A DNA stretch of 64,000 nucleotides. It comes from Psychrobacter ciconiae. GTDB lineage: Bacteria; Pseudomonadota; Gammaproteobacteria; Pseudomonadales; Moraxellaceae. The first letter of the stretch is position 1; every line of letters starts with the position of its first letter. The translations under genes were made by a program, and so were the position numbers. The notes beneath the pieces are model-generated. The model had not been told where the DNA came from and did no database searches. It saw only the letters and a program-made list of their open reading frames with translations. The stretch covers positions 310,001-374,000 of the forward strand of contig NZ_CAJGYV010000001.1 of NCBI RefSeq assembly GCF_904846055.1. The letters are read 5' to 3'. Positions 56,842 through 64,000 of the stretch are shown here, piece after piece.

Positions 56842-56869
56842 TTGACGGCAGCAATAAGGCTGCTATAAT
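56842..56869 (+). promoter_or_regulatory. Sigma-70 promoter of tRNA-Leu
   Basis: TTGACG (56842-56847), 16-bp spacer, TATAAT (56864-56869). GGCTGC and GCAGCC flank the -10 as an inverted repeat (56858-56877). Confidence 0.85.
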
Positions 56870-56929
56870 ACGCAGCCTATACAGCGATTGCTGTAGCCCA
56901 ATTTGATAGCTTCGGTTATCGCCCCACAT

Positions 56930-57016
56930 GCCAGTGTGATGGAATTGGTAGACATGACGGATTCAAAATCCGTTGCCTTTAAAAGCGTGTCGGTTCGAGT
57001 CCGACCACTGGTACCA
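56930..57016 (+). tRNA. tRNA-Leu (anticodon CAA)
   Basis: An 87-nt class II tRNA folds fully: acceptor GCCAGTG with CACTGGT (one G-U), D arm with GGTAGAC, anticodon loop in CGGATTCAAAATCCG (CAA), a long variable arm, T arm GTTCGAGTC, and an encoded CCA end. It decodes UUG. It has its own promoter 61 nt upstream. The downstream accessory block starts at its 3' end, so it is the probable integration site of that element. Confidence 0.95.
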
Positions 57017-57125
57017 ATACTTCAAGTTAAGTGCTTGATTGCTAAGGGTTTAAAGATAGTTTAACTTTTAGCGTGTACGCCACAGTGTACACTTTGATTC
57101 AAGTTCAAGCTTAATTTGATAAATC

Positions 57126-57150
57126 AGCCTCCTTTATCGGGGGCTTTTTT
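57126..57150 (+). terminator. Terminator downstream of tRNA-Leu
   Basis: Stem AGCCTCC / GGGGGCT with one G-U pair and a 6-nt loop, then T6. It lies 110 nt after the tRNA. Confidence 0.7.
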
Positions 57151-57517
57151 ATGTCTTATGGTTTTTACCGCTGACTTACGACCTCAAATTGAGGGTCAAG
57201 GCAAACGCTTGCTATTAATCCCAATTCAAAACTGATTTACCCTGCTGGGGTTCGTCATCATGCTGAACGCTTTACGATGTCCAAAAACTAGGGGAAACCT
57301 AAGACAAGCCGTTCTAAGTTGTCCGAAAAATGATAGCTGTTTTTGTTTACGACCTCACCTATTTTTACTCATAAAATAGCGCTACAAGCTAATAATGTTA
57401 AGGCTTTGAGCGCCATTCACTTTTTGGCAGTTCGTATCCTGTGGTAAACCTTTTTACGGTCTGCAAAACCTGTCAAAACCTGACATTACAAGCCCTCACC
57501 TTTGTGGTGAACGTCTG

Positions 57518-57688
57518 TCACTGTGTTAACTTATTCACTGCCCAAAATTGGGTGTTCAAGCAACAAGACTCCTGCTCAATGTTGAGCAAGTCTTGTTCAG
57601 TCACCAATGGCGATTGAAGCAAGTTTGCGCTGTAGTATTGGCGGGGTTTACAAGCCTGACATGAATACTCAATGTCACGATAAGCCAT
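57518..57688 (-). CDS. Possible 56-residue protein
   Basis: An ATG at 57688 opens 56 codons with a CxxC pair (YSCQACK) and later Cys-Cys, reading LVTEQDLLNIEQESCC near the middle. It has no clear ribosome site and overlaps the large inverted repeat at 57562-57597. I do not recognise it; it may be chance. Confidence 0.2.
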   Translation of the reverse strand: MAYRDIEYSCQACKPRQYYSANLLQSPLVTEQDLLNIEQESCCLNTQFWAVNKLTQ

Positions 57689-57938
57689 GCGCTTTAATGC
57701 TGCTTACGACGTTTCAATTGCTCCTATTACCTTTACACCAAGATAACCTTTGATAGCTGGGATTGCTTAAAGTTTGGGCATTAGGTTTTATCAGGTTTGC
57801 TTTGTATCTAAAAATCCATTGATTGCGCTTAGTCCTAGCCGTTTTGTAGCCGTTGCTTCTCATTTCAATGTGAACTTTTATCAACCTTGACCACAGAAAA
57901 AGGCGCTCAACTTTGGGCTAAATCAGATATTTTTAAAG

Positions 57939-58289
57939 CTATGGAATATAGGGATTAAGTTCAATATCTGTAACACTACATTTTAAAGTGTTTTCTTCTT
58001 CTTCCATCTGAATAGTGCTTAATGTAACTTTAGATTGTATATTTTTTATTCCGTAGTCATATAGCACTTCACAGTCGCCAACATCACAATACGCATTTAT
58101 CAGCTGCTTTCCATACTGCAAATCGACATGATAACCATCTCCAATATCTACGTCTTTGATAACCATGATAGCTGTTCCATTTTTATTACAGATATCCGGA
58201 AGTGAATTTACTTTAGCTTGTGTCAAAGTAGAAATACTTAGCATCGAAATAAAAACTATTGGCATTGATTTCAGATTATAGATTTTCAT
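57939..58289 (-). CDS. Small secreted protein
   Basis: The 116-residue product has a signal peptide (IVFISMLSISTLTQA) and a mature part with four or five Cys (DICNK, AYCDVGDCEV, KCSVTD) probably forming disulfides in the periplasm. AGGA lies before the ATG. It follows a second secreted protein gene by 34 nt on the same strand, so the two likely form an operon. No family recognised. Confidence 0.6.
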   Translation of the reverse strand: MKIYNLKSMPIVFISMLSISTLTQAKVNSLPDICNKNGTAIMVIKDVDIGDGYHVDLQYGKQLINAYCDVGDCEVLYDYGIKNIQSKVTLSTIQMEEEENTLKCSVTDIELNPYIP

Positions 58290-58323
58290 CTTAATTCCTA
58301 TTTAATAAGTGTATAGGCGCTTA

Positions 58324-58899
58324 CTATTGCTCAATCATAGTCAATTTGCCGTTATCGAAGTATAAGTATTTATAATTATTATAAGACCATACTTCCCTTG
58401 TTCCTTTCGCGGTAGTAAATGTTCTAACTCCGTTTGGCTCTCCCCAATTCGTATTGTTAAGCACTTGCTTTTTTGCCATTCCAATTCTTGCATTAGGTTT
58501 TTTAGCAAGCTCTCGCGATTTTCTCTCACGTTCTTGGCTTTGCTTATCAAGAATCCTCATATATTCTTGAGTTCTCTCCCTCATATCCTCTATATCTTGT
58601 TGCTGTTTTGGTTTCATAGCCTTTATAAATTCTTGACGCTTTTCTGTCATTTCCGCATCATTTTTTTGTCTTGTTTCAAGCTCTAAAAGAACCTTATCAA
58701 TGTGGCTTTGATTAACGTCTTGGCTCTCATTCTCGATAGAAGATGGGGAATCTCTGAATTTAATCCTATAGATTTTTTCATTAGAATCATAAGTTATTTT
58801 TGGGTAAGAGATTTCATCACTGGATTCTAAGCTATTGATTTCGCTTGCTTGACTTGTAACCGCTGTAAGAAATAATGCAATTAGTAGTATTTTTTTCAT
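58324..58899 (-). CDS. Secreted coiled-coil protein with BamE/SmpA-like tail
   Basis: The 191-residue protein has a signal peptide (LLIALFLTAVTSQAS), a long charged helical region (about 65-140, coiled coil) and a compact C-terminal domain (ARIGMAKKQVLNNTNWGEPN then REVWSYNNYKYLYFDNGKL) with the fold pattern of SmpA/BamE-like modules seen in many envelope and phage-borne proteins. A ribosome site AAAGG precedes the ATG. Function unknown; it lies in the element between tRNA-Leu and the toxin-antitoxin pair. Confidence 0.65.
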   Translation of the reverse strand: MKKILLIALFLTAVTSQASEINSLESSDEISYPKITYDSNEKIYRIKFRDSPSSIENESQDVNQSHIDKVLLELETRQKNDAEMTEKRQEFIKAMKPKQQQDIEDMRERTQEYMRILDKQSQERERKSRELAKKPNARIGMAKKQVLNNTNWGEPNGVRTFTTAKGTREVWSYNNYKYLYFDNGKLTMIEQ

Positions 58900-59080
58900 G
58901 TCTTAAACCTTTTGGCTCTAATTTGCCGCTTACGGCGCTGTGATTGTTCCTAATACTTTTGTGCATCAAAACGATTTTAAAACGCGCTCAGCGGCAATCT
59001 GTGGTCATAATAACGCGGCTTCCCCCAATGACGGAAGTGAAGCAAAATCAATGGTTTTTGAACATAAAGTAAATCGCTTG

Positions 59081-59380
59081 TTATATCAAAACGACTTCAC
59101 CGCTTGGCATTTTAGCCGTGATACTTATCTCCCCGCCTAAGGCGTGAACGTATTGCTGTAAGGTTGATAGCTGAATATCTTTACCGCTTTCCACCTTTGA
59201 AATATTGGCTTGCGATACGCCCATCATGGCGGCAAGTTCGGTCTGCTTTAATGATTGAGCGCGGCGCAATTTGGCAAGTTCGATTGATTGGCTCAACGCT
59301 TTGGCTTTATCGTTAATGCGCTGCTTGCTATCAGCGGGCAAGGTTGCCATGTAATCATCTAAGCTTGTAAACGTGGTCAT
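59081..59380 (-). CDS. HigA-type antitoxin (XRE helix-turn-helix)
   Basis: The 99-residue protein has an XRE DNA-binding domain (SLKQTELAAMMGVSQANISKVE, about 43-64) after a helical N-terminal part. This is the usual form of antitoxins paired with Gp49/HigB-like toxins. The toxin gene ends 11 nt upstream on the same strand, so the order is toxin then antitoxin. GGAGC lies just before the ATG. It is intact although the toxin is disrupted, so it may now only be a repressor. Confidence 0.8.
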   Translation of the reverse strand: MTTFTSLDDYMATLPADSKQRINDKAKALSQSIELAKLRRAQSLKQTELAAMMGVSQANISKVESGKDIQLSTLQQYVHALGGEISITAKMPSGEVVLI

Positions 59381-59553
59381 GGTTGACGCTCCTAATCTTG
59401 GATTGTTTCAAGGTACGCCTGATAGATACTTTCGGCAATCGGTATCATGCGCTTGTAAAACCGTTTATCGCCTGTCTTATGGTAATCCCCCCGAAAAATA
59501 AGAACACTCATAATTAGAGAATAACTGCTAAACTACATCAGCAGGAGAATCCT

Positions 59554-59820
59554 ATGAAGAAGTCACGCTTTAGCGACAACCAAATCGTCAATATCTTAAA
59601 ACAAGCTGAGCAAGGTGTTGCTATTACCGATATTTGCCGTGAGCACAACATCAGCCCAAGCACCTTTTACAGCTGGCGTTCGAAATATGGCGGCATGGAT
59701 GCTTCATTAATGGCACGATTAAAAGCGCTTGAAGTAGAAAACGCCCGTCTTAAAAAGATGTATGCTGATGAATGTCTTAAATCTGACATTCTACAGGACG
59801 CCATGACAAAAAAGTGGTAG
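59554..59820 (+). CDS. IS3-family transposase OrfA
   Basis: The 88-residue protein has the IS3 helix-turn-helix ([42 protein letters not shown]) and a leucine-zipper-like tail ([18 protein letters not shown]) for multimerisation. GCAGGAG precedes the ATG. It ends in the A-run 59808-59813 followed by G, the A6G slippery site at which ribosomes shift -1 to make OrfAB. Confidence 0.92.
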   Translation: MKKSRFSDNQIVNILKQAEQGVAITDICREHNISPSTFYSWRSKYGGMDASLMARLKALEVENARLKKMYADECLKSDILQDAMTKKW

Positions 59821-60641
59821 CGCCCCAAAGGCGCCGCGCTTTAGCGTGTCATTACATTGAAGATCGCGGTATTAGCATTCGCCGTGCTTGCCTGATCTTT
59901 AATATCAGCGTGACCTGCTACTATCACAACTCAGTAGCAACGGATGAGAATCAGCAAATCGCAGACTTACTGATCAAACTGACGGCTGAGAATAAGAACT
60001 GGGGCTTTGGTTTATGCTTTTTAACCCTTCGCAATGTCATGGGACTGCCGTACAATCATAAGCGGGTGTATCGCATTTACTGTGAGCTTGAATTAAACCT
60101 TCGGATCAAACCCAAGCGGCGAATCAAACGGGCTAAACCTGGCGTTTTGATGGTTCCTGAAGGTGTTAATCAAAGCTGGAGCATGGATTTTATGCATGAT
60201 GCCTTAACGGACGGCCGCGGCTTTAGATTGTTTAACGTCATTGATGACTATAACCGTGAAGCCTTAACGATTGAGGTGGACTTTTCCTTGCCTACAGCTC
60301 GGGTAATTCGCAGTCTCAATCAATTAATTGAATGCCGGGGCAAGCCTGTACAAATTAGGTGTGATAACGGTCCTGAATATATCAGTCATGCGCTTAAAGA
60401 CTGGGCGAAGCAGCAAGATATATTCTTAAGCTATATTGAACCTGGCAAGCCGCAGCAAAATGCTTATGTTGAGCGCTATAATAAAACGGTACGTTATGAC
60501 TGGCTGAACCAAGAGCTGTTTACCAGCTTAGATGAAGTCCGTCAGCAAGCAGAAGATTGGCTATATCACTACAATAACGAGCGCCCAAACATGGGCAATG
60601 GCGGATTTACGCCGATACAAAAACTAAATCAGGCAGCTTAA
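59814..60641 (+). CDS. IS3-family transposase OrfB (DDE)
   Basis: The 275-residue catalytic part is made mainly as OrfAB by -1 frameshifting; I list the GTG at 59814 as its nominal start. It has the HTH_21-like [20 protein letters not shown] and the DDE residues: MDFMHD (first Asp), RCDNGPEY (second Asp) and NAYVERYN (Glu). The reading frame is intact, so the element is probably active. Confidence 0.92.
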   Translation: MVAPQRRRALACHYIEDRGISIRRACLIFNISVTCYYHNSVATDENQQIADLLIKLTAENKNWGFGLCFLTLRNVMGLPYNHKRVYRIYCELELNLRIKPKRRIKRAKPGVLMVPEGVNQSWSMDFMHDALTDGRGFRLFNVIDDYNREALTIEVDFSLPTARVIRSLNQLIECRGKPVQIRCDNGPEYISHALKDWAKQQDIFLSYIEPGKPQQNAYVERYNKTVRYDWLNQELFTSLDEVRQQAEDWLYHYNNERPNMGNGGFTPIQKLNQAA

Positions 60642-61077
60642 TTCTATTTATTAAGTGTCTTAGGTTTGGGAGGATTACCTTATCACCGCCGCAAAGCATT
60701 ACGGCTTGTCTTTTTGGGTCAAAGATATAAAACGCTCGATACGGCTTGCCCGCGTGCTGAATGCGTAACTCTTTTAAATTAGTCAGCTTGCTATTTTTTA
60801 AGGTGTCGGCGTGTGGTCTGCCCAATTGGTGACCGTAGTTTTGTAGCACCACAAGCGCCGCTAATACGCTTTCTCGTTCATCTTGGCTCAATGAAGTAAG
60901 CCAGTCTTTAAATTCAGTGGCAAGAACGACTTTATACATATAGTAAGCCTTTTGAATCATTGAATTATATAACAATACGGTTATATATTGTAGTTTTAAT
61001 CAGAAAAGATGAGTTATGAATTAAGTTTAAAAAGGCGCTCACTTGGAACGCCTTAATTATATTCACCTAAAAACTTG

Positions 61078-61286
61078 CTTAAACTGCTTAAAGTAGCTCT
61101 AGCCCTTATATGATATAGCTTTGACTTGATGATAGCGTTTGCTTAAGCTTGCTTAAGTTGCTTAATCTTAGCTTAAACTCGCTTAACTTAAGCAGCATTT
61201 AAGCACTTTAAGCAAGCTTAAGATTTGCCAATCTTAAACGAAAGCCTTTATTGGCAAAGCCTAAGGTATGTTTAAGCAATTTAAGC
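61078..61286. repeat. GCTTAA iteron cluster, candidate replication origin
   Basis: Fourteen copies of GCTTAA or its complement TTAAGC lie within about 210 bp (for example at 61078, 61086, 61141, 61151, 61160, 61171, 61181 and 61216, and inverted at 61143, 61188, 61199, 61208, 61272, 61281). The longer consensus is near TTGCTTAAA. No gene occurs from 60976 to 61294. It abuts the primase/helicase gene's 3' end. Confidence 0.75.
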
Positions 61287-61294
61287 AGCTTTTC

Positions 61295-63406
61295 TTAAAT
61301 AAATAACTTAGGGTTGATAAATACCACTTTGCTACGCCCATCCATTTCCTGCTTAACATGGTTGGCAGATTCCAACTTATCCAGCTCAATTTGTAGCAGC
61401 TTTGAGCTTTTCCGTAAGGGGTTGGGCGCATTATTGGCAATATAGGTTCTACCTAGTTTATGCGGCTTCTTACCTTTTGCCTTACTGACAAGCCAAGCGC
61501 TTAGCTTTTCGCTGTCGTTCTGCTCACCTGTTGGCGTAGCATCAAGGTAGCGCAAGCGTTCACTGGTTGAGTATTCCACCAACAAAAAAGCGCGGGTTAT
61601 GTCGTCTTTATTGATGACTCTACGTCCCTCAAAAAACGCTATCAGCGCGGCTATTCTGCTCGCATTTTCTGCCATGCGTGACGCATAGGCTTTAAAGTAT
61701 TCTAAGACTTGCCCGCTTGCTTGGCGGTTCTCAATGGCTTGCATTTGCTCATAAAAGGCTTGTTCGGTGTCATCATCTGCCCAGCGCATCTTAATGCGTT
61801 CAGGCTGCCCTTGCGCCGTTGTAGGCTCATTGGCGGGCGCAGTTTTAAATAAGCTTTCACAGCGCCCCCAATACTCTATTAAGTCAGGATTATCATTAGG
61901 GTCATCACGGCGGCGCTTGGCATCGTTCCAAACGCGCTGCCCCCGCATATCAGGCGGACAAGCAATCAAAGCGCGGGCTAAAAAGCCCTGTTCATTCATC
62001 AAAGGGTCAGTTAAAGCGGGTTCTAATATGATGCGCTGACCTTGCAAAAACAGCGTTAAGCGAACGTCATAGGCATCTGTTCTTGGCGTGGCATAGGCTG
62101 ACTTTTGCGAACGCTGCCTTGATGCTCTACCGCTACTATGCAGCTTGGTAATGGCGCTCAAAGCGTTTCCCGCCGTGTCACCTTTCATGGTGTGACCGTT
62201 AAAGAATTGCCCCGCTTCATCAGTTGACCATGACGCGTTGATAATCTCACCATTAACAAACTTATCTAAAATCGGCTCGATGGTTGCATCATCAAAAACC
62301 GCTTTAGGATTGATAGGCTTTGGCGTGGTGCTAAGGTATTCTCTGAGTTCAGCGCCTTTCAATGCGCCTTTATCGAGTTCCCAAACGTCCAAGTCCTCTA
62401 AATATTGCTCATACTCTTGGCGCTCATGCTGCTCTATCTTAAAGTGGGTCAGGTTCATGGCTTGAGTTTTGCCGCTACCGCTTGCGCCCTCCGTGATTAA
62501 GATAAGGCTTGCCGGCATGAAGCCACGACCAAAGGGCGCATCAATAAAACGCTGCCCCATGTGTGCCAGTGCTGCCAAAACGCATTGCCCCGCCATTGCA
62601 AGCGGTACTTGAGCATAATAAGCCACCCATTCAATGACACGCCGTAGCAGCCCATTAAAGGCGTGAATAGGGTAATCAGTGGGTTTGCTTGGGTCGTTGG
62701 CTAAAGGTTCGGGGTCTGCCCAGCCTGTCGCTTGCAGCTCTACTATGTCAGCCTCATTTTGAATGTCATCAAAGGTATTGCCACCATCAAGCATGGTCAC
62801 AATATCAGCTACGGTTATCCAAGCTTGAGCGTTCACCCCTGCCAATAGCTTTTTGGTTTTGTGATCGTCAAGTGTCATTGGCACGATAACGCGGCGCTCA
62901 TTGCCCCAATGCTCAATAGCAGCTTTAAACTGGTGACGGTTGCGCTTTAATGGGCTGACAATGATAGTCTGCTTTAAGTGCGCCGTGTGGCTGTAATACT
63001 CAAGCGCATAATCTAGGTCATCAAAAGCGATCACATCGCTACTGGGGTCGTTCTCACCAATGATGATTGCGGCGTGGTCTGCATAGGTAATGACGGTAGG
63101 CAGTTGATTGCTGTTTGGCTGATAGAACGCCGCGCCTATCATTTCATCATGCTTATCAGTCAAGGCAAGCGCAATGCTGCCCTGTGTTTGCACGATATTG
63201 CCCTTATCCTCACCATTCGGTATAGTAATAGGGCGGGTGATTGCTAGCAGTCGTTCAGGCTCAAGTAAGCCATCAGCTTTTAGCAACAATGCGTCATCTG
63301 CCAGCGCTTGCCGTGTCGCTGGCTTGGAATTTGTAAGCACATCAAAAAAGCTCATGCCGCCATCATGGGCTTTTTTTTCGTCTGTGGTTTGTGCTGTAGT
63401 AGTCAT
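61295..63406 (-). CDS. DUF3987 primase/helicase-like replication protein
   Basis: The 703-residue protein has an N-terminal Toprim-like part (about 70-210, ALALTDKHDEMIGAAFYQ and IIIVSPLKR-like strands) and a DUF3987 ATPase domain with Walker A EGASGSGKTQ near residue 310 and a later WSTDEAGQFF segment. A C-terminal helix-turn-helix-like end follows. Such proteins replicate P4-like satellites and plasmids. The ATG at 63406 has AGGGGG upstream and overlaps the small membrane gene's stop by 4 nt. The GCTTAA repeats next to it may be its origin. Confidence 0.82.
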   Translation of the reverse strand: MTTTAQTTDEKKAHDGGMSFFDVLTNSKPATRQALADDALLLKADGLLEPERLLAITRPITIPNGEDKGNIVQTQGSIALALTDKHDEMIGAAFYQPNSNQLPTVITYADHAAIIIGENDPSSDVIAFDDLDYALEYYSHTAHLKQTIIVSPLKRNRHQFKAAIEHWGNERRVIVPMTLDDHKTKKLLAGVNAQAWITVADIVTMLDGGNTFDDIQNEADIVELQATGWADPEPLANDPSKPTDYPIHAFNGLLRRVIEWVAYYAQVPLAMAGQCVLAALAHMGQRFIDAPFGRGFMPASLILITEGASGSGKTQAMNLTHFKIEQHERQEYEQYLEDLDVWELDKGALKGAELREYLSTTPKPINPKAVFDDATIEPILDKFVNGEIINASWSTDEAGQFFNGHTMKGDTAGNALSAITKLHSSGRASRQRSQKSAYATPRTDAYDVRLTLFLQGQRIILEPALTDPLMNEQGFLARALIACPPDMRGQRVWNDAKRRRDDPNDNPDLIEYWGRCESLFKTAPANEPTTAQGQPERIKMRWADDDTEQAFYEQMQAIENRQASGQVLEYFKAYASRMAENASRIAALIAFFEGRRVINKDDITRAFLLVEYSTSERLRYLDATPTGEQNDSEKLSAWLVSKAKGKKPHKLGRTYIANNAPNPLRKSSKLLQIELDKLESANHVKQEMDGRSKVVFINPKLFI

Positions 63407-63588
63407 TTCGCGCCCCCTACTTTCTGCATTGACCATGCGGGCTGACACGCTGCTACAGTGCCAACCGTGAGTAGTCCTACTAATAATAAAGCTAGTGGGG
63501 TGAATGATTTTAGATAGGTGGTTTTGCGCTTATTGTATGCGCTGTGAGTCGCTTGAGCGCCGCCTTTGATAGTCTTATAGTCAGTCAT
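63403..63588 (-). CDS. Small membrane protein between alpA and the DUF3987 gene
   Basis: This 61-residue protein has a basic N-terminal half (KRKTTYLKSF) and one hydrophobic helix (PLALLLVGLLTVGTVAA, about 31-48). It starts 2 nt after the AlpA stop and its stop overlaps the DUF3987 start (ATGA), which strongly supports a real coupled gene. Function unknown. Confidence 0.65.
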   Translation of the reverse strand: MTDYKTIKGGAQATHSAYNKRKTTYLKSFTPLALLLVGLLTVGTVAACQPAWSMQKVGGAK

Positions 63589-63590
63589 GG

Positions 63591-63821
63591 CTACACCTTA
63601 TCATCATTAGCGGCGCTTTGGGCTTCAAGCCATGCAATAACATCAGCATTTCGCCACGCGGTGATACCGTTGGTGATTTTCCGAGGCGCTGGGAATTGAC
63701 CAGTTTTTACAAACTTCCAAAGGCTGGCTCGTCCGAACGGTAGCAGCGGAAGTATGTCTTTGGCACGTGATAGGCCTTGCGGCGGTAGGATATAAGTTGT
63801 GTCGATATTTTTATCGGTCAT
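63591..63821 (-). CDS. AlpA-family regulator
   Basis: The 76-residue protein matches AlpA: LSRAKDILPLLPFGRASLWKFVKTGQFPAPRK then AWRNADVIAWLEAQ, a helix-turn-helix with the FPAPRKI turn. It is first of the AlpA / membrane protein / DUF3987 operon. AGAG lies upstream of the ATG. Its likely role is to set expression of replication or integration genes. Confidence 0.88.
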   Translation of the reverse strand: MTDKNIDTTYILPPQGLSRAKDILPLLPFGRASLWKFVKTGQFPAPRKITNGITAWRNADVIAWLEAQSAANDDKV

Positions 63822-64000
63822 GAGATTTTCTCTCTTAATATATTAATTAGTTAAACGTAAATCACAAAAAAAAGGTGCAAAAAACCTATCCCGCCTCGAT
63901 GGGGTTGAGGCAGAATATAAGTAAACTAATAATTTTTGTAAGCGGCTGAACGCTATAATTTATATAGGTTTGCGACTTTTAAGAGAGGATGTACAGAGTA
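63822..64000 (-). promoter_or_regulatory. Upstream region of the AlpA operon
   Basis: AT-rich with a GC-rich hairpin GCCTC / GAGGC around a GATGGGGTT loop (about 63896-63914). TATAAT (about 63954) is on the plus strand. Promoters for the minus operon and for a gene beyond the window are probable, but not resolved. Confidence 0.35.

Larger units (their letters stand above)
57017..57938. other. Gene-poor, structured region after tRNA-Leu
   Basis: No gene of normal size fits in 922 bp. A GTGTAC...GTGTACAC pair (about 57071-57092) resembles integrase arm sites. A terminator-like hairpin AGCCTCC / GGGGGCT with T6 follows at 57126-57150. A 36-nt nearly perfect inverted repeat lies at 57562-57597, and CCCAAAATTGGG at 57541-57552. 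Two tiny minus-strand reading frames exist (57518-57688, 57714-57863). It is probably the decayed or regulatory end of the element; no integrase remnant is readable. Confidence 0.5.
59481..60679 (+). mobile_element. Complete IS3-family (IS407-like) insertion sequence, 1199 bp
   Basis: The ends form an imperfect inverted repeat beginning GGTAATCC (59481 and, inverted, 60672-60679), with matching TAAGA and CACT further in. TTAT flanks both sides directly (59477-59480 and 60680-60683), a 4-bp target duplication typical of the IS407 group. It holds orfA and orfB in overlapping frames and lies in the toxin gene in the opposite orientation. Confidence 0.92.
59392..60939 (-). pseudogene. HigB/Gp49-like toxin interrupted by an IS element
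   Basis: Reading from the ATG at 60937-60939 gives the toxin's first 85 or so residues, MYKVVLATEFKDWL...MLCGGDK, up to 60684. The missing end, TGDKRFYKRMIPIAES..., lies at 59392-59480. Removing 59481-60679 plus one TTAT copy rejoins them in frame: 256 + 89 = 345 nt, 114 residues, a normal length for this family. The first half contains the usual LKELRIQHAGKPYRAFYIFD core. As it stands the gene is broken, so toxin activity should be lost. Confidence 0.88.

Noticed and set aside
58940..59140. Plus-strand 66-residue frame
   Set aside because: No ribosome site and it overlaps the antitoxin gene's end; looks like chance.
61000..61294. CRISPR array
   Set aside because: The repeated GCTTAA units are too short, irregularly spaced and in both orientations; they look like iterons.

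Overview
The window looks like a chromosomal segment of a gammaproteobacterium of the Moraxellaceae, most probably Psychrobacter or a close relative. The reasons are a fused RNase HI/DnaQ gene, an adjacent fimL-nudC pair, a solo RnfB next to nth, carA-carB-greA, and a detached gspHIJK pseudopilin block. No database search was possible, so the genus is inference.

Positions 1-14.8 kb are accessory DNA. An unfinished SNF2/PLD-type helicase gene runs off the left edge, preceded by an unrecognised zinc/membrane protein. Divergent from it is a four-gene plus-strand block (4302-7566): a CoiA-like nuclease, a membrane-anchored Holliday-junction-resolvase-like nuclease, an AAA15 ATPase and an RloB-like TOPRIM protein. 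The last two form an AbiL/PARIS-like pair; the whole block may be a larger defence system. Next comes a minus-strand plasmid- or satellite-like module (13270 to 8255): inovirus Gp2/YfjJ-type replication protein, a small zinc-ribbon protein, DUF932, YqaJ exonuclease, a Gp3-like protein and AlpA. Most of its gene junctions carry a terminator-like hairpin about 28-45 nt before the next start codon. A very AT-rich orphan gene (13693-14649) and a probable element boundary (about 14.69-14.82 kb) close the region.

Positions 14.8-57.0 kb are ordinary core genome: ldcA, rnhA-dnaQ, fimL, nudC, rnfB-like, nth, metK, clpB (with a heat-shock promoter), topoisomerase IB, ppnP, prfB (with the programmed +1 frameshift), a HAD phosphatase, a gamma-carbonic anhydrase, carAB, greA, a glycosyltransferase, gabD, a GltB-like protein, ychF, dgt, gspHIJK, two TetR regulators, tatD, trmO, fpr and tRNA-Leu(CAA).

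Positions 57.0-64.0 kb are a second mobile element, apparently beginning at the 3' end of tRNA-Leu. It holds a structured gene-poor stretch, two small secreted proteins, a HigB/HigA-type toxin-antitoxin pair whose toxin is interrupted by a complete 1199-bp IS3-family (IS407-like) element with a TTAT duplication, a dense GCTTAA iteron cluster (candidate origin), and a compact AlpA / small membrane protein / DUF3987 primase-helicase operon. The element continues past the right edge, and no integrase is visible for either element.
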